Assembly (NCBI RefSeq): GCF_900109365.1
Contig: NZ_FNZR01000005.1
Span: 248,001-312,000 of the forward strand
DNA length: 64,000 bases
Direction of reading: 5' to 3'
Origin: Parapedobacter koreensis
GTDB taxonomy: Bacteria > Bacteroidota > Bacteroidia > Sphingobacteriales > Sphingobacteriaceae
Numbering within the stretch: position 1 is the stretch's first letter; every line of letters begins with the position of its first letter. The notes below the pieces were generated by a model. It was not told the origin of the DNA. It ran no database searches and saw nothing but the letters and a program-made list of their open reading frames with translations. Below, piece after piece: positions 44,253 through 53,472 of this stretch. A program made the translations under genes and the position numbers.

Positions 44253-45014
44253 ATGGATTATATCAAAAATACAATAGACGAGCGGGTATCCTATGTCTAT
44301 TTAGATCGGGGTAAGTCAAATGCGATAGACCAGCAGATGCTGGAAGAGCTCCGGGAAACAATAATCGCTGCTCAAGCGAATCCTGCCGTAGAGGGCCTTA
44401 TCCTGCATGGCAAGGAAGGCTTTTTCAGTGCGGGACTTGATTTGGTGGCTTTGTATAGCTATACCGAAGAGGAAGCCCGTCGGTTTTGGCACACATTCGT
44501 GGATTTTGTCCGTGTATTCGTTGCCTTTGATAAACCCACGGTGGCCGCCATCAACGGGCATAGCCCGGCTGCGGGATGCGTATTGGCGATTTGCTGCGAC
44601 TACCGGGTGATGGCCGATGGCGAGTACATCATCGGGCTTAACGAGGTGCCTGTGGGCCTCATCGTGCCAGCTAGTATTTTTCAGCTGTATGGCTTCTGGC
44701 TGGGTGGGGCTACGGCATACCGGTATCTGTTGGAAGGTAAGCTGCTCAAACCCGGGGAGGCACTCAAAGCGGGCTTGGTGGATGAGGTCGTTGATGCAAA
44801 AAGCCTTCGTACCGCCACCATTCGGCAACTGGGAAAATATACGCAATACGAACGCAATACGTGGCGGCAGAGCAAGCGCAATATGAGGCAATCGCTGATC
44901 ACGGCATTTGAAGCCGACCAGCAAGACACGATTGAGGCCATATTGAAACAGTGGTGGTCGCCTGCTACCCGAGCCATCCTTAAATCCATCATTGATAACC
45001 TGAAAGGGGCATAA
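44253..45014 (+). CDS. Enoyl-CoA hydratase/isomerase family protein
   Basis: 253 aa crotonase-fold protein. The oxyanion loop AINGHSPAAGCVLAICCDYRV and EGLILHGKEGFFSAGLDL are present. It starts 7 bp after the MG2/plug gene and ends 3 bp before the SDR gene, forming a pair with it. Role probably in fatty-acid or CoA-ester breakdown. Confidence 0.9.
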   Translation: MDYIKNTIDERVSYVYLDRGKSNAIDQQMLEELRETIIAAQANPAVEGLILHGKEGFFSAGLDLVALYSYTEEEARRFWHTFVDFVRVFVAFDKPTVAAINGHSPAAGCVLAICCDYRVMADGEYIIGLNEVPVGLIVPASIFQLYGFWLGGATAYRYLLEGKLLKPGEALKAGLVDEVVDAKSLRTATIRQLGKYTQYERNTWRQSKRNMRQSLITAFEADQQDTIEAILKQWWSPATRAILKSIIDNLKGA

Positions 45015-45017
45015 CGA

Positions 45018-45908
45018 ATGAATAATAAAACAGATTCGATCATCCAGGGGGCTTTGCGCGAAGATGCGTTGGGGGGCAAAACCATCGTCGTCACTGGCGG
45101 CGGTACGGGCTTGGGAAGGTCCATGGCTACGTACTTCTTACAGCTGGGGGCCCAGGTGGTCATCGCCAGCCGGAAGATGGATGTATTGGAGAAAGCCGCG
45201 CAGGAAATGGAAGCAGCAACCGGTGGCACGGTACTCCCCGTGACGTGTGACGTACGGGATATTGCACAGGTAGAACACCTTTTGGCAGCGTCATTGGCGC
45301 GATTTGGTAGGGTAGACGCATTGCTCAACAATGCAGCGGGCAACTTCATCTCGCCTACTGAACGCTTGTCTGCGAATGCGTTTTCGGCGGTCATTGATAT
45401 CGTGTTGAAGGGCACGGTCAATTGTACGCTGGCTTTTGGCAAGCATTGGATTGCACAGGGACAAGCGGCCAGCGTCCTCAATATCATTACCACCTATGCA
45501 TTCACCGGATCGGCGTATGTTGTCCCTTCGGCAGCGGCCAAGGGGGGTGTGCTTGCGCTTACGCGTTCGCTGGCGGTTGAATGGGGCAAATACAGCATCC
45601 GCAGCAATGCCATCGCTCCGGGGCCTTTTCCCACGAAGGGGGCTTGGGAGCGGCTCTTGCCGGATGACTTGGCTACGCAGCTCAATGTCAAAAACCGGAT
45701 ACCACTGGGCCGCATGGGCGACCACCAGGAGCTGGCAAACCTTGCCGCTTTCCTGCTGTCCGATTTTGCGGGATTCATCAATGGCGAGGTGATTACCATC
45801 GATGGCGGCGAATGGCTGCAGGGCGCGGGGCAATTCAGTGGATTGCGGGCCATCCCGGATGATGGGTGGGATACGATAGCGCAACGTACACGCCAAGCTA
45901 AGGATTAG
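45018..45908 (+). CDS. SDR, 2,4-dienoyl-CoA-reductase-like
   Basis: 296 aa. NADP loop TGGGTGLGRS, and the active-site Lys in PSAAAKGGV where the classical Tyr is replaced, as is usual for the peroxisomal/mitochondrial 2,4-dienoyl-CoA reductase type. It reduces dienoyl-CoA intermediates of unsaturated fatty-acid oxidation. It follows the enoyl-CoA hydratase gene by 3 bp, which supports a beta-oxidation role. Confidence 0.85.
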   Translation: MNNKTDSIIQGALREDALGGKTIVVTGGGTGLGRSMATYFLQLGAQVVIASRKMDVLEKAAQEMEAATGGTVLPVTCDVRDIAQVEHLLAASLARFGRVDALLNNAAGNFISPTERLSANAFSAVIDIVLKGTVNCTLAFGKHWIAQGQAASVLNIITTYAFTGSAYVVPSAAAKGGVLALTRSLAVEWGKYSIRSNAIAPGPFPTKGAWERLLPDDLATQLNVKNRIPLGRMGDHQELANLAAFLLSDFAGFINGEVITIDGGEWLQGAGQFSGLRAIPDDGWDTIAQRTRQAKD

Positions 45909-45929
45909 TATACGGCATTGCCAATATTT

Positions 45930-45945
45930 TGGCACCAGATTGGCA
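45930..45945 (+). promoter_or_regulatory. Possible sigma-54 promoter TGGCAC-N5-TGGCA
   Basis: TTGGCACCAGATTGGCA has GG (45931-45932) and GC (45943-45944) 10 bases apart, the spacing needed for sigma-54 holoenzyme, with one mismatch from TGGCAC-N5-TTGCA. It precedes the phosphohexomutase gene by 60 bp. A TATTTTTG -7 box lies downstream at 45977-45984 and may be the real promoter. Confidence 0.35.
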
Positions 45946-45976
45946 TTAGCTATGCTGATTTTTCCAACCAAATTGA

Positions 45977-45984
45977 TATTTTTG
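45977..45984 (+). promoter_or_regulatory. -7 box TATTTTTG before phosphohexomutase
   Basis: Fits TAnnTTTG; a CTG 19 bases upstream may be a weak -33 element. Confidence 0.4.
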
Positions 45985-46006
45985 GTAGCAACAAATAGAG
46001 AAACCC

Positions 46007-47746
46007 ATGATCACAACGAATTTAGATCCAGCTACACAGGCGCGGGCGGAGGCTTGGCTGCAAGCCCCTTATGACGAAGAAACCATCGGTGCTGTAAGAC
46101 AGCTTTTTGACGCCGGCCAGTACACGGAGTTGACGGATAGTTTTTACAGAGACCTTGAATTTGGCACAGGTGGTCTTCGCGGTATCATGGGTGTGGGCAC
46201 CAACCGGATGAACAAATATACCATCGGTAGGGCTACCCAGGGGCTGGCCAATTACCTGATCAAGGTCTACCCGACCGAGCAGGTGAAAGTGGCGATATCT
46301 TACGATAGCCGGAACAATTCGAAAGCATTTGCCCGCTTGGTGGCAGATGTGTTTTCGGCTAACGGCATTCGGGTTTATTTGTTTGCCGAACTGCGGCCCA
46401 CCCCCCACCTCTCCTTTGCCGTACGCCATTTGCAATGCCAAGGCGGTGTAATGCTGACCGCGTCACATAACCCCAAGGAATACAATGGCTATAAGGCGTA
46501 TTGGAATGACGGCGGGCAGTTGGTACCCCCGCATGATAAAAATGTAATCAACGAAGTGTATGCCATTGCGGATCCGGGTGAAATCAAATTTACGCCCGTT
46601 GAGGAAAACATTGTCTTGTTGGGCAAAGAACTTGATGATGCTTACCTCGATGCCATCGCTAAGCTAACCATCCGCCCGGAAGCGGTTGCCCGGCAAAGCG
46701 ACCTGAAAATTGTCTTTTCACCGATACATGGTACGGGGGTTACGTTGGTGCCGCCCGCTTTGGCGCGTTGGGGCTTTACCAATGTGACCGTGGTGGCGGC
46801 GCAGGCCACGCCCGATGGCAACTTCCCTACCGTAGTATATCCCAACCCTGAGGAGGAGGAAGCCATGTCGCTGGCCGTGGAAGAAGGCAAACGTATCGGC
46901 GCGGACGTCATCTTCGCTACCGATCCGGATGCCGACCGTGTGGGCGCAGCGGTGAAAAATACCAACGGCGAGTACCAATTGCTGAACGGCAATCAAATCG
47001 GAAGCTTGCTGGTCAATTACGTGCTCTCGGCAAAACAGGCCCAGGGCGACCTGCGGCCCGATGACTATGTGGTAAAGACCATCGTGACCACCAACCTCAT
47101 CGCCGCCATTGCCAAGGAATATGGCGTGACTTATTATGACACACTGACGGGCTTTAAGTATATCGGTGAATTGATCACGCTCAAAAATGGGGAGGGACGT
47201 TTCCTGGTCGGTGGCGAAGAGAGCTACGGCTACCTCGTGGGTGAGCTGGTGCGCGATAAGGATGCCGTGATCTCGGCAGTGTTCATCGCGGAGATGGCGG
47301 CTTACTATAAAGACCAAGGTAAGACGCTCTTTGAGGCACTGATAGACTTATATGTACAACATGGGTTTTACAAAGAGAAACTCATTTCGTTGACCAAGAA
47401 GGGAAAAGCCGGGGCCGAAGAAATCCAGGCCATGATGGATCGGTTGCGGAGCGCGCCGCCACAGGTCATCGGCGGCATTGATGTTGCCGAAATCAAGGAT
47501 TACCAGCAGAGTGAATCCTATAACCTGAAAACGGGTGAACGCGCAATCATTAACCTGCCCAAGTCTGACGTTTTGCAATTTATTACGGTAGATGGCGATG
47601 TCGTTTCCGCCCGTCCATCGGGTACCGAGCCCAAAATCAAGTTTTATTGCAGCGTCAAACAGCCGCTTTCCAGTCCATCGGATTTTGAGCGGGTAAGCCG
47701 GGAATTGGATGGACGGGTAGATCGGATCATGAAAGACATTGCTTAA
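46007..47746 (+). CDS. Phospho-sugar mutase (phosphoglucomutase/phosphomannomutase)
   Basis: 579 aa of the alpha-D-phosphohexomutase superfamily. Four domains are seen: catalytic phosphoserine TASHNPKEYNGYK, metal loop DPDADRVG, sugar loop GGEESYGY and phosphate-binding RPSGTEPKIKFY. Interconverts glucose-1- and -6-phosphate or the mannose pair. The NUDIX gene starts 2 bp after the stop. Confidence 0.94.
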   Translation: MITTNLDPATQARAEAWLQAPYDEETIGAVRQLFDAGQYTELTDSFYRDLEFGTGGLRGIMGVGTNRMNKYTIGRATQGLANYLIKVYPTEQVKVAISYDSRNNSKAFARLVADVFSANGIRVYLFAELRPTPHLSFAVRHLQCQGGVMLTASHNPKEYNGYKAYWNDGGQLVPPHDKNVINEVYAIADPGEIKFTPVEENIVLLGKELDDAYLDAIAKLTIRPEAVARQSDLKIVFSPIHGTGVTLVPPALARWGFTNVTVVAAQATPDGNFPTVVYPNPEEEEAMSLAVEEGKRIGADVIFATDPDADRVGAAVKNTNGEYQLLNGNQIGSLLVNYVLSAKQAQGDLRPDDYVVKTIVTTNLIAAIAKEYGVTYYDTLTGFKYIGELITLKNGEGRFLVGGEESYGYLVGELVRDKDAVISAVFIAEMAAYYKDQGKTLFEALIDLYVQHGFYKEKLISLTKKGKAGAEEIQAMMDRLRSAPPQVIGGIDVAEIKDYQQSESYNLKTGERAIINLPKSDVLQFITVDGDVVSARPSGTEPKIKFYCSVKQPLSSPSDFERVSRELDGRVDRIMKDIA

Positions 47747-47747
47747 T

Positions 47748-48290
47748 ATGCTACATTGGGAAATCTTGTCATCGGAATACCTTGTACAGGCACCTTGGGC
47801 CGTATTGCGCAAAGATGTTTGCCGCATGCCGAATGGCCACATCGTGCCGGCTTACTACGTGCTGGAATACCCGGATTGGGTCAATATGGTGGCCTTGACT
47901 GCCGATAACCAGTTTATTTTGGTCAGCCAGTACCGGCATGGGGTGAAGCAGGATGTACTCGAAATTCCGGGTGGTGTGATCGATCCCGGTGAAGATGCCC
48001 CTACAGCTGCTGTACGGGAGATGCTGGAAGAAACGGGTTATCGGTTTGACCATATTGAACCGATAGCCACGCTATTTCCCAACCCCGCCACCAGCAACAA
48101 CAGGACGTATTCTTATCTCCTTACCGGCGGTGTGAAGGTGCAGGAGCAGCAGCTCGATGAGCAGGAGGAGATAGACGTGATATTGGCATCCCCTGAAGAA
48201 CTGAAGCAATTGTTGCTCGACAATCGGTTTGGACAGGCGTTGCATACGGCGGCGCTCTTTTATGGTTTGGCAAAAATGGAAATGCTATAA
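47748..48290 (+). CDS. NUDIX hydrolase, ADP-ribose pyrophosphatase-like
   Basis: 180 aa from ATG 47748. The NUDIX box is complete (Gly76...Glu82...Arg90-Glu91...Glu94-Glu95...Gly97). Length and flanks are like ADP-ribose/ADP-sugar pyrophosphatases. An upstream TTG (47739) would overlap the previous stop and is less likely. It may recycle sugar nucleotides related to the upstream mutase. Confidence 0.92.
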   Translation: MLHWEILSSEYLVQAPWAVLRKDVCRMPNGHIVPAYYVLEYPDWVNMVALTADNQFILVSQYRHGVKQDVLEIPGGVIDPGEDAPTAAVREMLEETGYRFDHIEPIATLFPNPATSNNRTYSYLLTGGVKVQEQQLDEQEEIDVILASPEELKQLLLDNRFGQALHTAALFYGLAKMEML

Positions 48291-48308
48291 GCAGGTTTGA
48301 ACAGCAGA

Positions 48309-49553
48309 ATGCATACCGTCAAAGTTGGCTGTTGCTACTGGATAACGGTGGCTTTGTGGTTCCTTTGTACAACGCTGTATGCTCAACGGCCGGCAAATGA
48401 GGTGGAAATAACGCAGGTCAAGTCAGACACTAGCCTGCAACGTGACCTTATCGACATCGTCAAACGCTTGGTAAAGATGGAGCCGCCTCGCGGACCAGAC
48501 AGCACGGGCAAAAAATTCTACTTCTCGGTACTCCCTTTTTCTACCTCTGTGCCCGGAGGTGGCCATGCGCTGATCACCAGCACCACTGCCGGGTTTTACC
48601 TCGGCGATCGTAAGGATACGTATATGTCGCGGGCTACATTTACCCCGTATTGGAATTTCAAAAGACGGTTTGGTTTTCCTATACGTTCGTATATCTGGCT
48701 TAATAAAAATAAGTGGGTGATTAGTGGCGATACCCGTATCCTTAAATACCCCCAGCACACGTGGGGTTTGGGAAGGCAATATGGCGAAGAGGAGAAGCTG
48801 CTCGTAGACTATTCCTATTTCCGCCTATACCAACACTTGCTCAAAAGGATTGGAAAGGGGTTTTTCATCGGTGGGGGCTATAATTTGGACATCCGTATGG
48901 GGATACATCCCGAGACCGAAGATACACGCCTCCGTGATTATACGGGCTACCCCTATGGCACCGCTCCCGCTGAACGGACGATATCTTCGGGCCTAAGCCT
49001 GAACCTGTTGTTCGATACACGGGCAAACTCCATCAACCCGATAGATGGGAATTATGTCAACCTGCAATTTCGGGTAAATCCCAAATTCATGGGTAGCGGG
49101 CAGTCCTGGGAATCGTTGTATCTTGATGTCAAGCGGTATCACCGTTTGACGGACAACCCCAACCGCCAGCACATGATTGCCGTGTGGAGCTATTTCTGGA
49201 CGGTTTTTAACTCCAATGCGCCCTATTTGGACTTGCCTACGATTGGTTGGGACACCTATAATGGCTCTGGTAGAGGGTTTGAGCAAAGCCGCTACCGAGG
49301 CCAATACCTCTATTACATTGAAACGGAATACCGGAGGGACCTTACTGCCAATGGGCTGTTCGGCTTTGTGGTCTTTGCCAATGCCAATACGGTAAATGGC
49401 CCGAGAAGCAGTTTCTTCCGTACCTGGAACCCCGGCGCAGGTGCCGGTATCCGCATCAAATTCAATAAAAATTCAGGAACCAACATTGCCTTAGACTATG
49501 GGTTCAGCAGAAGCTATTCCGGATTCCGATTGTCGTTGGGAGAAGTCTTTTAA
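48309..49553 (+). CDS. BamA/TamA-family outer-membrane protein
   Basis: 414 aa from ATG 48309 with a signal peptide (ending TTLYAQ). A 16-strand-type barrel domain with repeated aromatic-gly motifs: LNLLFDTRANSINPIDGNYV and a terminal GFRLSLGEVF ending with Phe. POTRA domains are not visible, so it is the short barrel form. Possibly helps insert or export outer-membrane proteins or carries a surface enzyme. Confidence 0.8.
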   Translation: MHTVKVGCCYWITVALWFLCTTLYAQRPANEVEITQVKSDTSLQRDLIDIVKRLVKMEPPRGPDSTGKKFYFSVLPFSTSVPGGGHALITSTTAGFYLGDRKDTYMSRATFTPYWNFKRRFGFPIRSYIWLNKNKWVISGDTRILKYPQHTWGLGRQYGEEEKLLVDYSYFRLYQHLLKRIGKGFFIGGGYNLDIRMGIHPETEDTRLRDYTGYPYGTAPAERTISSGLSLNLLFDTRANSINPIDGNYVNLQFRVNPKFMGSGQSWESLYLDVKRYHRLTDNPNRQHMIAVWSYFWTVFNSNAPYLDLPTIGWDTYNGSGRGFEQSRYRGQYLYYIETEYRRDLTANGLFGFVVFANANTVNGPRSSFFRTWNPGAGAGIRIKFNKNSGTNIALDYGFSRSYSGFRLSLGEVF

Positions 49554-49557
49554 CGGG

Positions 49558-50646
49558 CTAATAATTCCCGTTTCTACCATCTAAGACGTCGAGCAGCCGG
49601 GCCAAATCGGCGTGCGTGTTGTATATGTGGAAGCCTACGCGGATGCCGGGACCCCGCATGGCGCAGGATATCCGTGCTTCGGTCAACTTGTCAAAAAGGC
49701 GTTGATCTCCGTTCAAATTGAAGAAGGTGCCGTGGGTGTGCAAGCGTTTGATGACGGATCCATTGAGCAGCTTCCGTTCCATAAACGCTTCACGGGCAGC
49801 AGTTACCAGTGTGCTGAGTTGGTTGGATTCGCCAGAGAAGTCCATTGTACGAAAAGCGTTGATGGCCTGTTGCAATGTGCCGACGGCCAATGTGTCCTGA
49901 TGGCCCGGTTCAAATGTAAACGATAGGTCGCTTTTGCCCAGCAGATGGTGGAGACCCGGTTTTGGGGCGTCTTTGCCCACAGGGATAAGCAGCTCAGGGA
50001 TGTTTTCCTTGACCATCACAAAGCCGTTGCCATAGCCGGCGAGCATCCATTTGTAGCCGCTTGCAAGCAACACGTCGATGCCTGACGTCGCGAAGTCAAA
50101 GGGTTCGGTACCGCAGTACTGCGTGCCATCGGCAATGATGAGCAACTGCGGGTGCTGCCGTTTTAAATCTTTAAGAAAGCCAAAATCTATTTTAATACCG
50201 CTTACATACTGCACCAAGCTGAGCGCAAGTACATCCGGTCGATGCACGTTCACGCCATCGGCCACCCGGTCTTCTAAGTATTCGTCTATAGATACGTAAT
50301 TGCGGGATAGCCCCAAACGTTCCACCCCATAGTTGACGGAAGGATAATCTTCATCCAACAGCAGGTACCGGTAGCTGCTTGGCAAGCAAGAAAGCAACGT
50401 GTTAAACCCATAGGAGAAATTAGGCAGTAAGAACGTCCGGTCTACAGATCCGTTGAAAAATTCAGCTATGGCTTGTTTGGTGGCTTGCAGCAGGGGTTCA
50501 CTCGTCACCCTGAACTGGCTGCCTTGTACGGCAAATGCCTCGTCATGCTGCCTCCGCCAATCCAGTATCGGCTGAGACAAAATTCCCGAGCTTGGGGTAT
50601 TCAAATAGGTGCAATGCTGTAATACGGGAAATAATGCGGAATCCAT
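49558..50646 (-). CDS. Class-V aminotransferase family protein
   Basis: 362 aa from ATG 50646 (MDSALFPVLQHCTYLNTPSS), the family-like start; the longer frame to 50838 encodes 64 improbable residues over the macB operators. PLP Lys lies in LLASGYKWMLAGYGNGF. Related to cysteine desulfurase/aminotransferase-V proteins; substrate unknown. Diverges from the macB-type permease gene. Confidence 0.88.
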   Translation of the reverse strand: MDSALFPVLQHCTYLNTPSSGILSQPILDWRRQHDEAFAVQGSQFRVTSEPLLQATKQAIAEFFNGSVDRTFLLPNFSYGFNTLLSCLPSSYRYLLLDEDYPSVNYGVERLGLSRNYVSIDEYLEDRVADGVNVHRPDVLALSLVQYVSGIKIDFGFLKDLKRQHPQLLIIADGTQYCGTEPFDFATSGIDVLLASGYKWMLAGYGNGFVMVKENIPELLIPVGKDAPKPGLHHLLGKSDLSFTFEPGHQDTLAVGTLQQAINAFRTMDFSGESNQLSTLVTAAREAFMERKLLNGSVIKRLHTHGTFFNLNGDQRLFDKLTEARISCAMRGPGIRVGFHIYNTHADLARLLDVLDGRNGNY

Positions 50647-50710
50647 GACGTAAAGGTGCAAAATCCGATTCAAAAAGCAAGGGCATAAATTTGCTAAATA
50701 GGTGCCAAGC

Positions 50711-50750
50711 ACTGTCCGTTTTCGGACAGTAGGTGTCCGATATCGGACAC
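50711..50750. promoter_or_regulatory. Paired TGTCCG-N4-CGGACA palindromes before the permease gene
   Basis: ACTGTCCGTTTTCGGACAGT (50711-50730) and GTGTCCGATATCGGACAC (50733-50750), centres 21 bp apart, about two DNA turns. The same double site recurs at 53286-53322. Probable binding sites of a dimeric activator. Confidence 0.75.
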
Positions 50751-50898
50751 TTGCGAGCGAAAGCGTTAAAATGGGCTGGTTGAAAAACAGTTGGTTAATT
50801 GTTTGGTAATGAATTTGAAATGGTCTAACAGCATCCAATAATAAAATAAGGTTATGGAAAATTTTCCAATAGCTGATCCATAATTATAACAAACGACC

Positions 50899-53271
50899 AT
50901 GAATTTGAATAACCTGAAGATTGCGTGGCGCAATGTGCTACGGACGAAACTATTTACAGCATTCAATATCCTTGGCTTGGCCCTCGGATTTGCGGGGTTT
51001 ATACTCGCTTACCTGTATATCAACCGTGAAACGAGTTATGACCGGTGGAATCCGAATTATGATAACATTTACTTGGTTGGGCTGTCCTATCAAGGGCAAT
51101 ATACGGACTTGACACCCCCGGCATTGGCTACTGCGATTAAGGCAAAGCTGCCTGAAGTGGTGGAAGTCGGAAGGGTGTCCTACTTCCCTTACGAGCTGCC
51201 TTTTATCAGCGACGACGGGGAGACATTTGTGCGGGACTGGAAAGCCGCCGATCTATCCATCGCCAAGATGTTTGGTGTTGAGGCTTATGGAATCAGCGTT
51301 ACCGATACATCATTGCCGGAGCTAAATTTGATAACGCCGGAAATCGCTAAGGCATTGTTTCCGAATGACGCCGTGCAGGTGTTTGAACCCCGGCTTATCG
51401 CCCTGCAAAACGAGCAGAGCGGAATGTATTATCACATTCACGGCGCCACCAGGCCAAGGAGGCTATCCAACCTCACGTATGACGCCATCTTTTTCAAACC
51501 CGACCTCGCTGGAGATAAAGAAGGTGATCCGCTTCCATATCAAACGTACATCCAGGTGAAGCCGGGCACGGATATAGCCCTATTGGACAAAAAAATCAAG
51601 CAGGTATACAAGCAGGAAATCTCCCAGCACCACCATGTCGTTACGTCGGCGTTTGCGAAGGGAGATACCTACCTCGACCCACTGAAAGACCTGCATTTGC
51701 GGCCGCAGCATGGCTCCAATACGGGATATATCACCGTTTGGGCCTTGGCGATTCTTTCTGGCGTTATCTTGTTGCTGGCCGGTATCAACTTTGCCAATCT
51801 CATGATTGCGCAGGCCAACAAACGGGCCAAAGAAATCGGACTGAAGAAGGTGTTTGGCGTGAGTAGGGTCGGGTTGGCCTTACAGTTCATGGGCGAAGTG
51901 GTGTTCCAATGCGTGCTGGCCGCAGGGCTTTCCTGGCTGTTTGTTCTGCTCTGCGGCAATGCTTTGCAGAAATGGCTGAACTATGATTTAGCATTTTCCG
52001 CCTTGGGTGGCCACATTGCCTGGCAGCTATTGCTCGCAGCGGCAGTGACCGCCTTGGTGTCGGGGATTTACCCCTCCGTTGTCCTGTCGGGTTACCATCC
52101 GGTCAATATCCTGAAGGGTAATTTCCAAACCAGCCACCGGACGGCTTGGTTCCGCCACACGTTGCTGACGTTCCAGTTCATCATTGCCATGGTCTTCATC
52201 TCCGGCATGCTGATTCTCAATAGGCAGCTGAACTATATAAGGGATGGAGATAAAGGCTTTGATCCCGCGCAGGTGGTATATATCAAGAATGCAATGCTGC
52301 TGAACAACCCGGCGGACTTCAAGCCATTCCGCGATCGGATACAAAGTTATCCAGGCATTGAATATGTGACGGCAGCAACCAGTGTTCCGGGCGGAATTGG
52401 CCCCGCCGAAAAGGAATTTGAGTATGTGAACGAAGCGCGTAAGGCAGACCATATTGCCGTGGATTTCGACTATGTGCAAACGATGGGCATGGAAGTTTTG
52501 CAGGGGCGGTCGTTCACTGAAACGTTTGCAGCTGACTCAGCGAAGGGGGCGATCATCAACGAAACATTTGCAAAAACCTTCGGCATGCAAAATCCCATTG
52601 GGCAAACCATTCGCGGTTGTGAGACCGATTTTCAAATCGTAGGGGTGGTCAAAGATAGCAAGATGGAAGGGTTTGAGCGACTAGTACGTCCCACGGTGTA
52701 CTCCATCAACAACGCTTGCGGACAATTTAAGACCGAGATTTTGGTGAAAATCAAGCCGGGTACGGCACGTCAGACACTGGTGGCCTTGGAAAAAGACTGG
52801 AAATCCATCAACCGATTGGACGGCGAGCATTTCCGTTATGAGTTCGTCGACCGGAAATATGCGGCGCTGCATGCCCAGCAAGAGCAGCTGGAATCGGCCT
52901 TCAGCGCATTCACCATCTTATCCATCAGCATCGCCATGATGGGCCTGTTTAGCATGTCGGCCTACAGTGTCAGCATCCGGCAGAAGGAGATGAGCATCCG
53001 CAAGGTATTGGGAGCCTCGGTGAGCCAGCTTTTCCTCCAGCTCAACAAACCTTTCCTGCGGATATTCCTGCTGGCTAACCTGATTGCGTTGCCCTTGGCG
53101 TATCTATTGATCGATCGCTGGTTGGCCATTTTTGCCTACCGTATTGCCGTGCAATGGTGGATGTTTGCTTTGGCAGGCTGTTCTGCCTTATTGATAGCCT
53201 TTTTCACGGTGGCCTATCAATCGGTACGTGCCGCACGGGCCAATCCGGTCGAGTCTTTACGCGATGAATGA
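50899..53271 (+). CDS. MacB-like ABC transporter permease
   Basis: 790 aa. N-terminal membrane helix, a large periplasmic MacB-core domain (about 50-280), three helices (about 290-430), a second MacB-core domain (about 450-660), then three helices at the end; the ending NPVESLRDE is typical. No ATPase domain; the separate ATPase gene lies 200 bp downstream. Exports an unknown substrate or remodels lipoproteins/peptides. Regulated probably by the palindromes upstream. Confidence 0.93.
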   Translation: MNLNNLKIAWRNVLRTKLFTAFNILGLALGFAGFILAYLYINRETSYDRWNPNYDNIYLVGLSYQGQYTDLTPPALATAIKAKLPEVVEVGRVSYFPYELPFISDDGETFVRDWKAADLSIAKMFGVEAYGISVTDTSLPELNLITPEIAKALFPNDAVQVFEPRLIALQNEQSGMYYHIHGATRPRRLSNLTYDAIFFKPDLAGDKEGDPLPYQTYIQVKPGTDIALLDKKIKQVYKQEISQHHHVVTSAFAKGDTYLDPLKDLHLRPQHGSNTGYITVWALAILSGVILLLAGINFANLMIAQANKRAKEIGLKKVFGVSRVGLALQFMGEVVFQCVLAAGLSWLFVLLCGNALQKWLNYDLAFSALGGHIAWQLLLAAAVTALVSGIYPSVVLSGYHPVNILKGNFQTSHRTAWFRHTLLTFQFIIAMVFISGMLILNRQLNYIRDGDKGFDPAQVVYIKNAMLLNNPADFKPFRDRIQSYPGIEYVTAATSVPGGIGPAEKEFEYVNEARKADHIAVDFDYVQTMGMEVLQGRSFTETFAADSAKGAIINETFAKTFGMQNPIGQTIRGCETDFQIVGVVKDSKMEGFERLVRPTVYSINNACGQFKTEILVKIKPGTARQTLVALEKDWKSINRLDGEHFRYEFVDRKYAALHAQQEQLESAFSAFTILSISIAMMGLFSMSAYSVSIRQKEMSIRKVLGASVSQLFLQLNKPFLRIFLLANLIALPLAYLLIDRWLAIFAYRIAVQWWMFALAGCSALLIAFFTVAYQSVRAARANPVESLRDE

Positions 53272-53285
53272 CGTTGTGTTGGCAC

Positions 53286-53322
53286 TGTCCGGATCCGAAC
53301 AGCGGCTGTCCGAAAGCGGACA
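53286..53322. promoter_or_regulatory. Paired palindromes before the ABC ATPase gene
   Basis: TGTCCGGATCCGAACA (53286-53301, one mismatch) and TGTCCGAAAGCGGACA (53307-53322), centres 21 bp apart, matching the pair before the permease gene. Confidence 0.72.
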
Positions 53323-53387
53323 TCATTTACAGACATTGACCATTTAATGCATTTATAGTGAGCTTGTTGAAATATTGGTAGGGATTT

Positions 53388-53403
53388 TGGCATAGCTGAC
53401 GCA
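53388..53403 (+). promoter_or_regulatory. Sigma-54-type -24/-12 promoter
   Basis: TTTTGGCATAGCTGACGCAT has GG at 53389-53390 and GC at 53401-53402, exactly 10 bases between. It lies 67 bases after the paired palindromes, where an enhancer-binding activator would act. A similar sequence before the permease gene (50861-50886) keeps the flanking letters but has CC in both dinucleotides. Confidence 0.65.
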
Positions 53404-53433
53404 TAATTAATATATTTGGATACCGTCAGCGAT

Positions 53434-53469
53434 CTGCCATGGTGGCTGATAGCTGAAAGTTGATAGCTA
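53434..53469 (+). repeat. GCTGATAGCTGA-type repeat before ABC ATPase
   Basis: 'ggctgatagctgaaagttgatagct' is similar to the tract before uxuA at 17168-17205. Confidence 0.4.
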
Positions 53470-53472
53470 AAA

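Noticed and set aside
46022-46441. 139-aa minus-strand ORF inside the phosphohexomutase gene
   Set aside because: Lies wholly inside a strongly supported gene and has no recognisable domain.
49558-50838. 426-aa version of the class-V aminotransferase
   Set aside because: The extra 64 residues lie over the promoter palindromes and do not resemble the family; ATG 50646 is better.
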